A DNA stretch of 64,000 bases, from assembly GCA_963821025.1 (NCBI GenBank), contig CAWGCG010000004.1, forward strand, positions 248,001-312,000. The letters run 5' to 3'. The notes below the pieces were generated by a model. It did not search any database and had not been told where the DNA came from. It saw nothing but the letters and a program-made list of their open reading frames with translations. This document shows positions 50,793 to 58,736 of the stretch, in pieces (within the stretch, counting starts at the first letter, position 1; each line of letters opens with the position of its first letter). Made by a program: the position numbers and the translations under genes. This DNA comes from WHSW01 sp963821025. Its GTDB lineage: Bacteria > Actinomycetota > Thermoleophilia > Solirubrobacterales > 70-9.

Positions 50793-51384
50793 CTAAAGGA
50801 AAGTTTATTGCGTCGGCCCCGCGGGCCAGCTCGTTCGCGATCCCGGCGCCCGTGGCGGCATCGGTCGCCGCCGAGACGAGCGCATCCGCGGCCGACTCCG
50901 AGTCGGCACGCAGGGCCGCTTTGGCGGCTTCGTGGGCGGTGCTGGCACCGGTCGCGATCGCGGTCGCCGAGGCGATCCACAGCGCGGCCGATTCGCGCTC
51001 CACCCGCGCCGGGGTGCGCCCGCCGTCGCGGACCTGAGCGGCGAGGCTGATCAGGTCGGAGAGCTCGCGGACGGGCTCGAGCTCGCCGAGCAAGGCGAGC
51101 CGCTCGAGCCCGAGCGCGTACAGGTAGTCGCCGGCGAGCAGCTCGAGGTCGCGGTCGGCGCCCCTGATCACCCGGGGGTGCCCGTAGTGGAGCTCATGGC
51201 CCTCGCGCACGGACTCGAGCACGAGGGCGAACTCACCCGGGGCGTCGGCGGCGCGCGGCCCGGCCGCGGCGAGCTCTCCCAGGAGCGGTGCGACCACGGG
51301 CTCGATCACGTAGGGGCTGACCACCGAGTCCTCAGCACGCAGGGCGGCGGCGAGACGGCGCAGCGCGGAGTCGGGTGGGTTCAC
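50785..51384 (-). CDS. Conserved-looking protein heading the qcr operon, polyprenyl-synthetase-like
   Basis: 199 residues, mostly helical, no membrane segment. The stretch LELLAGDYLYALGLERLALL resembles the GDLLLSRAFAELA-type helix of polyprenyl synthases, but the two Asp-rich motifs are absent, so it is not a normal synthase. I do not assign a function. Start is GTG 51384, with TAAGCT -10 ending 9 bases upstream; its stop overlaps the qcrA start by 8 bases. That tight link to qcrABC-menG-polyprenyl synthase suggests a role in quinone or complex assembly, or as a regulatory subunit. Confidence 0.72.
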   Translation of the reverse strand: MNPPDSALRRLAAALRAEDSVVSPYVIEPVVAPLLGELAAAGPRAADAPGEFALVLESVREGHELHYGHPRVIRGADRDLELLAGDYLYALGLERLALLGELEPVRELSDLISLAAQVRDGGRTPARVERESAALWIASATAIATGASTAHEAAKAALRADSESAADALVSAATDAATGAGIANELARGADAINFPLVG

Positions 51385-51393
51385 GGGCCGGCG

Positions 51394-51399
51394 AGCTTA
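51394..51399 (-). promoter_or_regulatory. Putative -10 box of the qcr/menaquinone operon
   Basis: TAAGCT on the minus strand ends 9 bases before the GTG at 51384. It is the only promoter-like signal for the seven-gene operon reading to 46179. Confidence 0.45.
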
Positions 51400-51550
51400 G
51401 AACCTGGCGCCCGCCGGCACGGGTCTGCGCCAACTAAGCGCTCGTCGGCCGCGACTAAGGGGTGACGCCGGCGAGATCGAGGTGTTCGACCGTCGTCAGG
51501 GCGCCGTCTTAGCCGTAGTTTCGAACCCATCGTCAACGAGAGGAAGACCG

Positions 51551-51727
51551 ATGAACTCCCAGCTCACACTGATATTCGCCGCCGACCGGTCGAGCGAGCT
51601 GCGGCGGTCCGCCGAGTCCCGCCGCCACGGGTCGCACCAGCCCCGGCCGCGGCGCCGTTCTCGCGACCGGACGCGATACTTGAGCGATGACCGACCGGGT
51701 CACCTCGGCCAGCTTCATCGGGCGTGA
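51551..51727 (+). CDS. Small basic protein of unknown function, overlaps the LuxR-type gene
   Basis: 58 residues: MNSQLTLIFAADRSSELRRS followed by Arg/His/Ser-rich sequence. I accept it because of a strong Shine-Dalgarno (gagaggaag, about 51539-51546) and a plausible TAGTTT -10 (51516-51521) that gives a leader of about 23 bases. The N-terminal pattern (MNSxLTLxxAxDRxxELRR) is one I recall from short actinobacterial ORFs, but no domain is known. The C terminus overlaps the regulator gene by 41 bases in another frame. It might be shorter in reality. Confidence 0.5.
   Translation: MNSQLTLIFAADRSSELRRSAESRRHGSHQPRPRRRSRDRTRYLSDDRPGHLGQLHRA
51675..51680 (+). promoter_or_regulatory. Putative -10 box of the LuxR-type regulator
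   Basis: GATACT ends 6 bases before the ATG at 51687, inside the small ORF. Confidence 0.4.
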
Positions 51728-54656
51728 GCGTGAGCTCGCCAGGCTCGAAGCTGCGCTCGCCGACGCCGGCGGCGGGCGGCCGGTCCTCGCCTTCCTCGCC
51801 GGTGAGTCGGGGGTGGGAAAATCTCGTCTGCTGAAGGAGTTCGAGGGCCGAGCGGTCGCGCTCGGCGCCCGCCCGCTGGGTGGGGAGTGCATCGAGCTCG
51901 GCGGGGACGAGTTGCCATACGCGCCGTTGGTGGGGGCGATCAGGCCCCTGGCGCGGTCGGGCGACCCGGTCCTCGGTCTGATTTCCGAGAACGCCCGCTG
52001 TGAGCTGGCGAGGCTCGCGCCCGAGCTCGGCGCCCCGCCGGCGGTGCGCGCCGACGAGGGCGACGGCGAGAGCCAGCGGCGGCTGTTCGAGGCGCTGCTC
52101 GAGCTGATCGACGAGCTCGGGCGCGAGGCGCCCGTGGTGCTCTGGCTCGAGGACCTGCATTGGGCCGACAGGTCGACGCGGGCGTTCTGCGCATTTCTCG
52201 CGCGCAGCGTCCGCGAGGAGCGGCTGCTGGCGGTGCTCACGTACCGTCCGGATGAGCTCAGCCGCCGCCACCCGATGCGCCCGCTGCTGGCCGAGCTGGA
52301 GCGCGGTTCCGCGGCGGCAAGGATCGAGCTGGCGCCGTTCGCCCACGACGAGGTCGAGGCCCAGCTCACCGACATCCTCGGCGGCGAGCCCGACCGCGAG
52401 GTGGTCGAGCGGGTGCTCGCCCGCAGCGAGGGCAACCCGCTGTTCACCGAGGAGCTGCTCGCCAGCGGGCTCGACGGCCGCGGCGGCCCCTCGCCGACCC
52501 TGCGCGACGCCCTGCTGCTGCGGCTCGAGGGTCTCGGCCCGACCGCCCAGCGGGCGACTCGCGCGCTCGCCGTCGCCGGGCGGATCGACGACGGGACCCT
52601 GGCCACGGTCACCGGGATCGAGATGGCGAGCCTGCGTGCCGCCCTCCGGGAGGCCGTCGACGCGGGAGTCATCGACGTCGACGCCGACGGGCGCTTCGGA
52701 TTTCGCCACGCGCTGTTGCGCGAGGTCGTATACGACGACTTGCTTCCGGGGGAGCGCGCCGACGCCCACCGCGACCTCGCCGAGACGCTCGAGGCGGGCT
52801 CGCAGGCGAATGCCGGGGTCTGGGTCAGCGCGGCGATCGCCCACCACTACCACCAGGCCGGCGATCAGCCGGCGGCGTTGCGAACCGCGGTCGTCGCCGC
52901 CGACGAGTCGCGGCGGGCACGGGCCCACGGGGAGGCCGCGGCGCTGCTCGACCGCGCGCTGGCGCTCTGGACGAGGGTCGAGGATGCCGAGACAATCGCC
53001 GGCGACGACTACGCCGGGATTCTGGTTCGGGCCGCTCGCGACCGCTATCTCGCCGGCGAGGACGGGCGCGCCGTCGCCCTGCTGCGGACCGCTCGCGAAG
53101 CGATCGACCCCGATGCCGAGCCGCTGCGGCTCGCCGCGGTGCTCGGCGATCTCGCCTCGTGCCAGTGGTCCCAGGGCCATGCCGCGCACGCCCGCGAGAC
53201 GCTGGCGGAGGCACTGGCGCTGGTCCCGGACGAGCCCACCGCCGAGCGGGCGCGGCTGCTCGATCACAAGGTCCGCTTCAGCCTCCTGCGAGGGCGCTTC
53301 AGCGAGGTCGAGGAGCTCGCCGCGCAGGCGCTCGCCGACGCCGACGCCGCCGGGGTCGAGAACACCCGCGCAAGCGTCCTCAACCGGCTCGGCAGCGCCC
53401 GCTTCGGGCGCGGGGAATACGAGCGCGGCGAAGAGGCCTTTCGAGCGGCGCTCGCCGACGCTCGAGAGCACGGATCGAGCGAGGATCTCGGTGCCGCGCT
53501 CGCCAACTACGCGGATGCGCTCAACTGGGCCGGGCGAAGCGACGAGGCGGCCGAGCTGCTGGCCGAAGGCGTCTCCGAGCTCGACCCGGTCGAACGGGTG
53601 GCACGCTGGCTGCGGATGCAGCGCGCCGAGATCGAGTTCGAGCGGGGCAACTGGGAGCAGGCCGAGGCCCTGCTGCCCCACCCTGGGCGCCTCCCGCGCG
53701 GGACCACCCTGGTGAACGCCGACCTGCGGATCGCCGAGCAGGCTCTCGGCCGGGGGCACCTCGAGCTCGCCGCCGAGGTGTTGACCGAAGCCGAGGACCT
53801 GATGGCTCATTCGGTCGAGCCGCAGCTGATCGCAGCGGGCGGCGTCCTTCGGGGTGAGCTCGAGCGCCGCCGCCGAGACCTGGATGCAAGTCGCAAGGCG
53901 ATCGAGGCGGCGCTCGATCGAATCGAGTTCTGCACCGAGGACGCGAGCCGAATCGCCCGGGTGGCCGCGGCCGGGGTGGCGCTCGAAGCCGAGATCGCCG
54001 AGCGCTCACGAGATCTCGGGGAAGCGGAGGCCGAGCGTGACGCACTCACACGCCTGGAGCTGATGCTCGGGCGCGTCGAAGCCGCCGTCGAGGACGTCCC
54101 GAACCCGGTCGAGGTGGCGAGGCTGGCGAGCGCGCGCGCCCACGCGGCTCGCGGGCGAGGCCGCAACTCGCCCGCGCTCTGGGCCGAGGCCGGCTCCCGC
54201 TGGGACGGCCTCGGGCGGCCCTATCCGACGGCGAAGGCGCGCTGGCGCGAGGCCGAAGCGGCGCTCTCGGCCGGCGAGCGCGAGCGGGCCGCCGAGGCCG
54301 CCGGCGCCGCGCTGGCGATCGCCCGGCGGCTGGGCTCGACCTGGCTGGTCGCCGAGGTCGAGGGGTTGGGCGCTCGGGGCCGGTTGCGACTCGATCCTCA
54401 GGACCCGCCCGCAAGTGCGGACCAGGTCGCCGAGCCGCAGGAGAACCCGTTCGAGCTCACCGACCGTGAGCTTCAGGTGCTGGCACTGCTGGCGACGGGG
54501 GCGACCAACCGGGAGATCGGAGCCGAGCTCTACATGGCCGAGAAGACCGCCTCGGTCCACGTCTCGCGGATCCTCGGCAAGCTCGACGTTCGCAGCCGCA
54601 CCGAGGCTGCAGCGCTTGCCCATCGCCAGGGCCTGGTCGCAGCGGCGACGGAATGA
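51687..54656 (+). CDS. Large ATP-binding LuxR-family (LAL) regulator
   Basis: 989 residues. N-terminal STAND/AAA-like NTPase: FIGRERELARLEAALADAGG (10-29), Walker A AGESGVGKSRLL (38-49), VVLWLEDLHWAD (Walker B, about 150-161), with the GNPLFTEELLA motif near 255. The long middle (about 360-900) is a TPR-like helical array that in LAL proteins senses an inducer. The C-terminal HTH is LTDRELQVLALLATGATNRE, then IGAELYMAEKTASVHVSRIL, a typical LuxR DNA-binding domain. MalT-like activators of this type respond to a sugar or antibiotic precursor; target genes are not evident. It converges with hemL over 4 bases. Confidence 0.9.
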   Translation: MTDRVTSASFIGRERELARLEAALADAGGGRPVLAFLAGESGVGKSRLLKEFEGRAVALGARPLGGECIELGGDELPYAPLVGAIRPLARSGDPVLGLISENARCELARLAPELGAPPAVRADEGDGESQRRLFEALLELIDELGREAPVVLWLEDLHWADRSTRAFCAFLARSVREERLLAVLTYRPDELSRRHPMRPLLAELERGSAAARIELAPFAHDEVEAQLTDILGGEPDREVVERVLARSEGNPLFTEELLASGLDGRGGPSPTLRDALLLRLEGLGPTAQRATRALAVAGRIDDGTLATVTGIEMASLRAALREAVDAGVIDVDADGRFGFRHALLREVVYDDLLPGERADAHRDLAETLEAGSQANAGVWVSAAIAHHYHQAGDQPAALRTAVVAADESRRARAHGEAAALLDRALALWTRVEDAETIAGDDYAGILVRAARDRYLAGEDGRAVALLRTAREAIDPDAEPLRLAAVLGDLASCQWSQGHAAHARETLAEALALVPDEPTAERARLLDHKVRFSLLRGRFSEVEELAAQALADADAAGVENTRASVLNRLGSARFGRGEYERGEEAFRAALADAREHGSSEDLGAALANYADALNWAGRSDEAAELLAEGVSELDPVERVARWLRMQRAEIEFERGNWEQAEALLPHPGRLPRGTTLVNADLRIAEQALGRGHLELAAEVLTEAEDLMAHSVEPQLIAAGGVLRGELERRRRDLDASRKAIEAALDRIEFCTEDASRIARVAAAGVALEAEIAERSRDLGEAEAERDALTRLELMLGRVEAAVEDVPNPVEVARLASARAHAARGRGRNSPALWAEAGSRWDGLGRPYPTAKARWREAEAALSAGERERAAEAAGAALAIARRLGSTWLVAEVEGLGARGRLRLDPQDPPASADQVAEPQENPFELTDRELQVLALLATGATNREIGAELYMAEKTASVHVSRILGKLDVRSRTEAAALAHRQGLVAAATE

Positions 54657-54660
54657 CTCG

Positions 54661-55938
54661 CTAATCGAAGGCGGCGGCAAAGGCTTGCGCGGCCGCCTCG
54701 CAGGTGTGCTCGATCGCCGCCTCGTCGTGCGCGAGTGAGACGAACCAGGCTTCGAACTGGGAGGGCGGCGGGTAGATGCCGCGGTCGAGCAGGGCGCGAC
54801 AAAAACGCCCGTAGCGGTCGAGATCGCAGGCGCGGGCGGCGGCGAAGTCGCGCGGCGCTTGCGAGGCGAAGAAGGGGGTCACCAGCCCCGGGGCCGAGAC
54901 GACTGTGACCGGGCGGTCGCCCGCAGCCGCTTGAAGCCCGGTCGCGAGCTGGGCGGTCAGTGCCCCCAGCCGTTCGTAGGCGGCCGCGTCGAGCTCGGCC
55001 AAGGTCGCGAGTCCGGCGGCGACCGCGAGCGGGTTGCCCGAGAGGGTCCCCGCCTGGTAGACGTCGCCGGCCGGCGCGACGCGCTCCATCAGCTCCCGAG
55101 AGGCGCCGTAGGCGGCAGCGGGCAATCCTCCGCCGATCACCTTGCCCATGATCGTCAGGTCGGCGCCGACGCCGAGCAGCTCCTGAGCACCGCCGCGGGC
55201 GACCCTGAAGCCGCTGATCACCTCGTCGAAGACCAGCAGCGCGCCGTTGGCATCGGCGAGCTCACGAAGGCCCTCGAGGAAGCCGGCGCCGGGCGGGACC
55301 ACGCCCATGTTGGCGGGGATCGGCTCGGCGAGCAGCGCCGCGACCTCGTGCTCGGCGAGCGCCGCGGCGACCGCGTCGAGGTCGTTCCAACCGACGACGA
55401 TCGTCGTCGCCGCCTGAGCGGCGGGAACGCCCGGGCTCGCCGGGATCCCCTGTGTGGCGAGCCCGGAGCCGGCATCGGCGAGGAGGCCGTCGACGTGGCC
55501 GTGGTAGGCGCCGGCGAACTTCAGCAGCCGCTCGCGGCCGGTCGCCGCCCTGGCGAGGCGGATCGCGCTCATCGCCGCCTCGGTCCCGGAGTTGACCATG
55601 CGGATCATCTCGACCGAGTCGAACCGGTCGCAGACCTCGGCGGCGAGCTCGACCTCACCCTCGGTCGCGGCGCCGTAGCTCGTCCCCCGCGCGGCGGCCT
55701 CGGAAACCGCCGCGACCACGCTCGGATGGGCGTGGCCGAGGATCAGCGGCCCCCAGGAGCAGACCCAGTCGACATAGCGGTTGCCGTCGACGTCGATCAG
55801 CTCGAAGCCCTCGCCGCGCTCGACGAAGAGCGGGTGATCGCGGCCGATCGACCGCATCGCCCGGACCGGCGAGTTGACCCCGCCGGGCAGCAGGCCGACG
55901 GCTCGTGCGTAGAGGACTTCAGAGGTGCGCGTGTCCAT
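54661..55938 (-). CDS. hemL: Glutamate-1-semialdehyde 2,1-aminomutase
   Basis: 425 residues, PLP enzyme that turns glutamate-1-semialdehyde into 5-aminolevulinate. GGVNSPVRAMRSIGRDHPLF, then YVDWVCSWGPLILGHAHPSV near the N terminus, MVNSGTEAAMSAIRLARAAT, the Lys-containing TIMGKVIGGGLPAAAYGASR and GTLSGNPLAVAAGLATL. ATG 55938 is chosen because homology starts there. hemL is last in the hemB-ahbAB-hemL operon; the aminolevulinate made here is used by HemB. Confidence 0.95.
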   Translation of the reverse strand: MDTRTSEVLYARAVGLLPGGVNSPVRAMRSIGRDHPLFVERGEGFELIDVDGNRYVDWVCSWGPLILGHAHPSVVAAVSEAAARGTSYGAATEGEVELAAEVCDRFDSVEMIRMVNSGTEAAMSAIRLARAATGRERLLKFAGAYHGHVDGLLADAGSGLATQGIPASPGVPAAQAATTIVVGWNDLDAVAAALAEHEVAALLAEPIPANMGVVPPGAGFLEGLRELADANGALLVFDEVISGFRVARGGAQELLGVGADLTIMGKVIGGGLPAAAYGASRELMERVAPAGDVYQAGTLSGNPLAVAAGLATLAELDAAAYERLGALTAQLATGLQAAAGDRPVTVVSAPGLVTPFFASQAPRDFAAARACDLDRYGRFCRALLDRGIYPPPSQFEAWFVSLAHDEAAIEHTCEAAAQAFAAAFD

Positions 55939-55963
55939 CACGGCACTCGCCGCTCGGCACGAG

Positions 55964-57253
55964 TTAGGCGTTCTCGGATTCCCACTTCGCGTAGTCGTCC
56001 GTGAAGTATCTGAGCCGCACCTTCTTGAACTCGGTCGACGAATAAAGGGTCGCGCGGTCGGGGCCGTGGAGGCCGTGCTCGTCGGCGATCGATTGCAGGA
56101 TCGCGTCGCACTCGTCCTTCGAGCGCCCGTGGGCCATGGTGAAGACCGAGTAGGGCCAGTCCTCGTAGGTCGGGCGCTCATAACAGTGCGAGATTCCGCG
56201 AACCGCAGACATCCGCGTGCCGACCGCGAGGATCCGGTCGGTGGGGACCCGCCAGACGCCCATGCCGTTGGCGGAGAAGCCGGCGCGGCGATGAAAGAGG
56301 ATCGCCGCGACCCGGCGTAAAAGCTTTCGCTCGACCATGCCGTCGAGATGGGCGAGCAACTCCGGGGTGCTCATTCCCGCCTCGGTCGCTGCCGCGTCGT
56401 ATGGCCGCTCGATCACCTCCATCGGCCCCTGCAGGGCCCGGATCACGGCGATGTCTCGGTCGTCATAGGGCTGGGGCTCGAGCTCGCGAGGGGCGGCGGC
56501 GTCGGCCGCCGCGGCCAGCGCCTCGGTGCCCCTCTCCATCTCCAGGTTCATGTTGATCTTGAACAACTTCAGGGTGGGTAGCTGGCGAATCGACTCGGCG
56601 CCGGTCAGCCGCTGGAGAACCGCGAGAGTCCCCTGCAGGCCGAGCTCGGAGTCGGGCGGCGTGGCGATCGTGAACCAGAGGTTGAACTCGTGCGTGCGCA
56701 GGTAGTTGTGGGAGACGCCGGGGTGCGAGTTGATCAGCTTGGCGGCGCGGTGAGGGTTGTCGGGGTCGACCTTCGCCGCGACCAGCATCGAGTCATAGCC
56801 GAGCGCCCTTGTGTCGAAGATCGGAGTGATCTCGCGGATGATCCGGCCGTCGACGAGACGCCGGGTGCGGGCCAGCACGTCATCGAGCTCGATTCCCGCC
56901 TGCTCGGCTATCCCCGCGTAGGGCTCGGGCGCCAGGGGGAACCTCGACTGCAACAGGTTCATCAGCCGCTTGTCGGTCTCGTCGAGCGGGATCGCGGCGC
57001 CGTCCTTGCGCGAGCGCAGCTTCGGCTTCGGAGCCCTCACGGTAGGCGCCTCAACGGCGGCGCGGTTCGGCTTCGCTTCGCTCCGCCTCAGATCAGGCGC
57101 CTCAACGGCGGCGCGGTTCGGCTTCGCTTCGCTCCGCCTCACATCAGGCGCCTCAACGGCGGCGCGGTTCGGCTTCGCTTCGCTCCGCCTCACATCAGGC
57201 GCCTCAACGGCGGCGCGGTTCGGCTTCGCTTCGCTCCGCCTCACTGCAGCCAC
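55964..57253 (-). CDS. ahbAB: Fused siroheme decarboxylase-like AhbA-AhbB protein with repeat tail at the N terminus
   Basis: 429 residues. The first 70 residues are four nearly identical 17-residue units (VRRSEAKPNRAAVEAPD), then a Lys/Arg linker. Residues about 90-250 are an AhbA-like Lrp/AsnC-type half (LDETDKRLMNLLQSRFPLAP, then PGVSHNYLRTHEFNLWFTIA). Residues about 265-429 are the AhbB half with the HRRAGFSANGMGVWRVPT, SHCYERPTYEDWPYSVF and FKKVRLRYFTDDYAKW stretches. In bacteria and archaea AhbA/AhbB decarboxylate siroheme to didecarboxysiroheme in the alternative heme route, usually as two proteins. The GTG start overlaps hemB by 13 bases. The unit sits between hemB and hemL. Confidence 0.86.
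   Translation of the reverse strand: MAAVRRSEAKPNRAAVEAPDVRRSEAKPNRAAVEAPDVRRSEAKPNRAAVEAPDLRRSEAKPNRAAVEAPTVRAPKPKLRSRKDGAAIPLDETDKRLMNLLQSRFPLAPEPYAGIAEQAGIELDDVLARTRRLVDGRIIREITPIFDTRALGYDSMLVAAKVDPDNPHRAAKLINSHPGVSHNYLRTHEFNLWFTIATPPDSELGLQGTLAVLQRLTGAESIRQLPTLKLFKINMNLEMERGTEALAAAADAAAPRELEPQPYDDRDIAVIRALQGPMEVIERPYDAAATEAGMSTPELLAHLDGMVERKLLRRVAAILFHRRAGFSANGMGVWRVPTDRILAVGTRMSAVRGISHCYERPTYEDWPYSVFTMAHGRSKDECDAILQSIADEHGLHGPDRATLYSSTEFKKVRLRYFTDDYAKWESENA
57045..57243. repeat. Four tandem 51-bp repeats at the 5' end of ahbAB
   Basis: Units start at 57045, 57096, 57147 and 57198 (the last is 46 bases). They differ at only about one base each (gatca versus catca in the first). Each encodes 17 residues, so copy changes keep the frame. 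The unit contains a short gcttcgcttcgctccgcc repeat that could fold back on itself. Confidence 0.93.
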
Positions 57254-58212
57254 GCCGCGGCCTCCTTGGCGTAGTAGGTGAAGATCGCGTCGGCGCCCGC
57301 CCGGCGGACGGCGGTCAGGGTCTCGAGCACCGCGGCGCGCTCGTCGATCCAGCCCTTGGCGGCGGCCGCCTTCAGCATCGAGTACTCGCCGGAGACGTGG
57401 TAGGCGGCGATCGGGGCCTCGAACTCATCCCGAATCGCGCTGATCACGTCGAGGTAGGGCAGCGCCGGCTTGACCATGACCATGTCGGCGCCCTCCTCGA
57501 GGTCGAGACGGACCTCGCGCAGCGCCTCGCGGGCGTTCGCCGGGTCCATCTGGTAGCCGCGGCGGTCGCCGAACTCGGGCGTCGCCTCGGCGGCCTCGCG
57601 AAACGGCCCGTAGAAAGCCGAGGCATACTTGGCCGAGTAGGCGATGATCGGCGTCTCGGAGTGCCCCTCCTCGTCGAGCTGGAAGCGGATCGCACCGATC
57701 CGACCGTCCATCATGTCCGAGGGTGCGATCGCGTCGGCACCCGCCTCGGCGTGGGAGATCGCCGTCTTCGCCAGCAGCTCGACGGTGATGTCGTTGTCGA
57801 CCTCGCCGTCGCGGACGAAGCCGCAGTGGCCGTGCGAGGTGTACTCGCACAGACAGACATCCGTGATCACGGTGAGCTCCGGGTGTGCCTCCTTCAGCGC
57901 CCTGACCGCGAGCTGAACGACCCCCTCGTCGTCATAGGCGCTCGAACCGGTCTCATCCTTGGTCGACGGGATCCCGAACAGGATCACCGCGTCGATCCCG
58001 ACCGCGCGCAGCTCCGAGGTCTCGGCGACGAGCTCTGAGATCGAGAAGCGATCGACCCCGGGCATCGAGTCGACCGGCTCGCGCACGCCCTCGCCGGTGA
58101 CGACGAACAGCGGCTGGACCAGGTGGCGAGGCGAGAGCTCCGTCTCGCGCACGAGATCGCGGAGCGCCGTCGTCCGCCGCAGGCGCCGCATGCGCGTAGC
58201 GGGGAAACTCAT
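57241..58212 (-). CDS. hemB: Porphobilinogen synthase (delta-aminolevulinate dehydratase)
   Basis: 323 residues, TIM barrel that joins two aminolevulinate molecules. N-terminal RRLRRTTALRDLVRETELSP, zinc Cys triad in DVCLCEYTSHGHCG (three Cys), then IAPSDMMDGRIGAIR, and the Schiff-base Lys in MVMVKPALPYLDVI. The Cys-rich metal site indicates the zinc-dependent type. Start ATG 58212 follows a TACAAT -10 by 8 bases (leaderless). Its stop overlaps the ahbAB start, so tetrapyrrole genes are coupled. Confidence 0.96.
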   Translation of the reverse strand: MSFPATRMRRLRRTTALRDLVRETELSPRHLVQPLFVVTGEGVREPVDSMPGVDRFSISELVAETSELRAVGIDAVILFGIPSTKDETGSSAYDDEGVVQLAVRALKEAHPELTVITDVCLCEYTSHGHCGFVRDGEVDNDITVELLAKTAISHAEAGADAIAPSDMMDGRIGAIRFQLDEEGHSETPIIAYSAKYASAFYGPFREAAEATPEFGDRRGYQMDPANAREALREVRLDLEEGADMVMVKPALPYLDVISAIRDEFEAPIAAYHVSGEYSMLKAAAAKGWIDERAAVLETLTAVRRAGADAIFTYYAKEAAAWLQ

Positions 58213-58220
58213 CGTCCCGG

Positions 58221-58247
58221 ATTGTAGGGGCGCTCAAACGGCGCCCC
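58221..58247 (-). promoter_or_regulatory. hemB promoter -10 next to a hairpin
   Basis: TACAAT (58221-58226, minus strand) ends 8 bases before the hemB ATG. Just upstream, ggggcgc (58227-58233) and gcgcccc (58241-58247) form a perfect 7-bp hairpin that could end the upstream SnoaL transcript. A second hairpin (gcgacc/ggtcgc) spans the SnoaL stop near 58268-58288. Confidence 0.5.
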
Positions 58248-58276
58248 CACCAACCCGGGGAGGCGCCAGCGACCGA

Positions 58277-58669
58277 TCAGTTGGTCGCCATCGACCCCAG
58301 CGCCTTCAGCGCTTTGGCGCTGTCGCCGTGAAACTCACCGCGGACGACCTTGCCGTCGGAGAACTCCATCACATGGACGAAGGGCGCCTCGAAGCTGCCA
58401 CCTTCACCGCTGGCGCGTTGGGTTCCGGTCACGACCACGACGTCACCGCAGTCGAGGAAACGGTCCGGCTCGACGCTGAACTGCGACCAGTAGCTCGGAA
58501 TCCGGCCGAAGTTCGCGAGGATCTGCTCGCGGCCATTGACGATCCCGCCCAGCGGCAACTCATCCGACGTCACCCATTCGGCGTCCTCGGCGAACCCCTC
58601 GCTGAGACGTTCCAAGTCCCCGGAACTAAATGCGTCATACGCAGCGCGCGCTTCGTCGACGTTCGACAT
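58277..58669 (-). CDS. SnoaL-like / NTF2-fold protein
   Basis: 130 residues with the NTF2-like pattern: DEARAAYDAFSSGDLERLSE (a helix), then ADDAEW-like strand, NGREQILANFGRIPSYWSQF, and FLDCGDVVVVTGTQRASGEG, ending with FVHVMEFSDGKVVRGEFHGD. Members are small cone-shaped barrels, sometimes isomerases or cyclases in polyketide pathways, often of unknown role. The AAGGAG Shine-Dalgarno (58675-58680) 5 bases before ATG 58669 is one of the best in the window, and TAGGGT (58706-58711) may be its -10, leaving a leader of about 30 bases. Confidence 0.82.
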   Translation of the reverse strand: MSNVDEARAAYDAFSSGDLERLSEGFAEDAEWVTSDELPLGGIVNGREQILANFGRIPSYWSQFSVEPDRFLDCGDVVVVTGTQRASGEGGSFEAPFVHVMEFSDGKVVRGEFHGDSAKALKALGSMATN

Positions 58670-58736
58670 CTGAACTCCTTTGGTTTGAGTTCCTGCCCCG
58701 ACCCGACCCTACACCCGCCGCTCGGGCCGGCCAAGA

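Noticed and set aside
57045..57243. 51-bp tandem repeats as a CRISPR array
   Set aside because: The units are directly adjacent with no variable spacers and are translated in frame in ahbAB; no cas genes are present.
58268..58288. gcgacc/ggtcgc hairpin as an independent terminator
   Set aside because: It overlaps the coding end and stop of the SnoaL gene and is only 6 bp; mentioned beside the hemB promoter rather than called alone.
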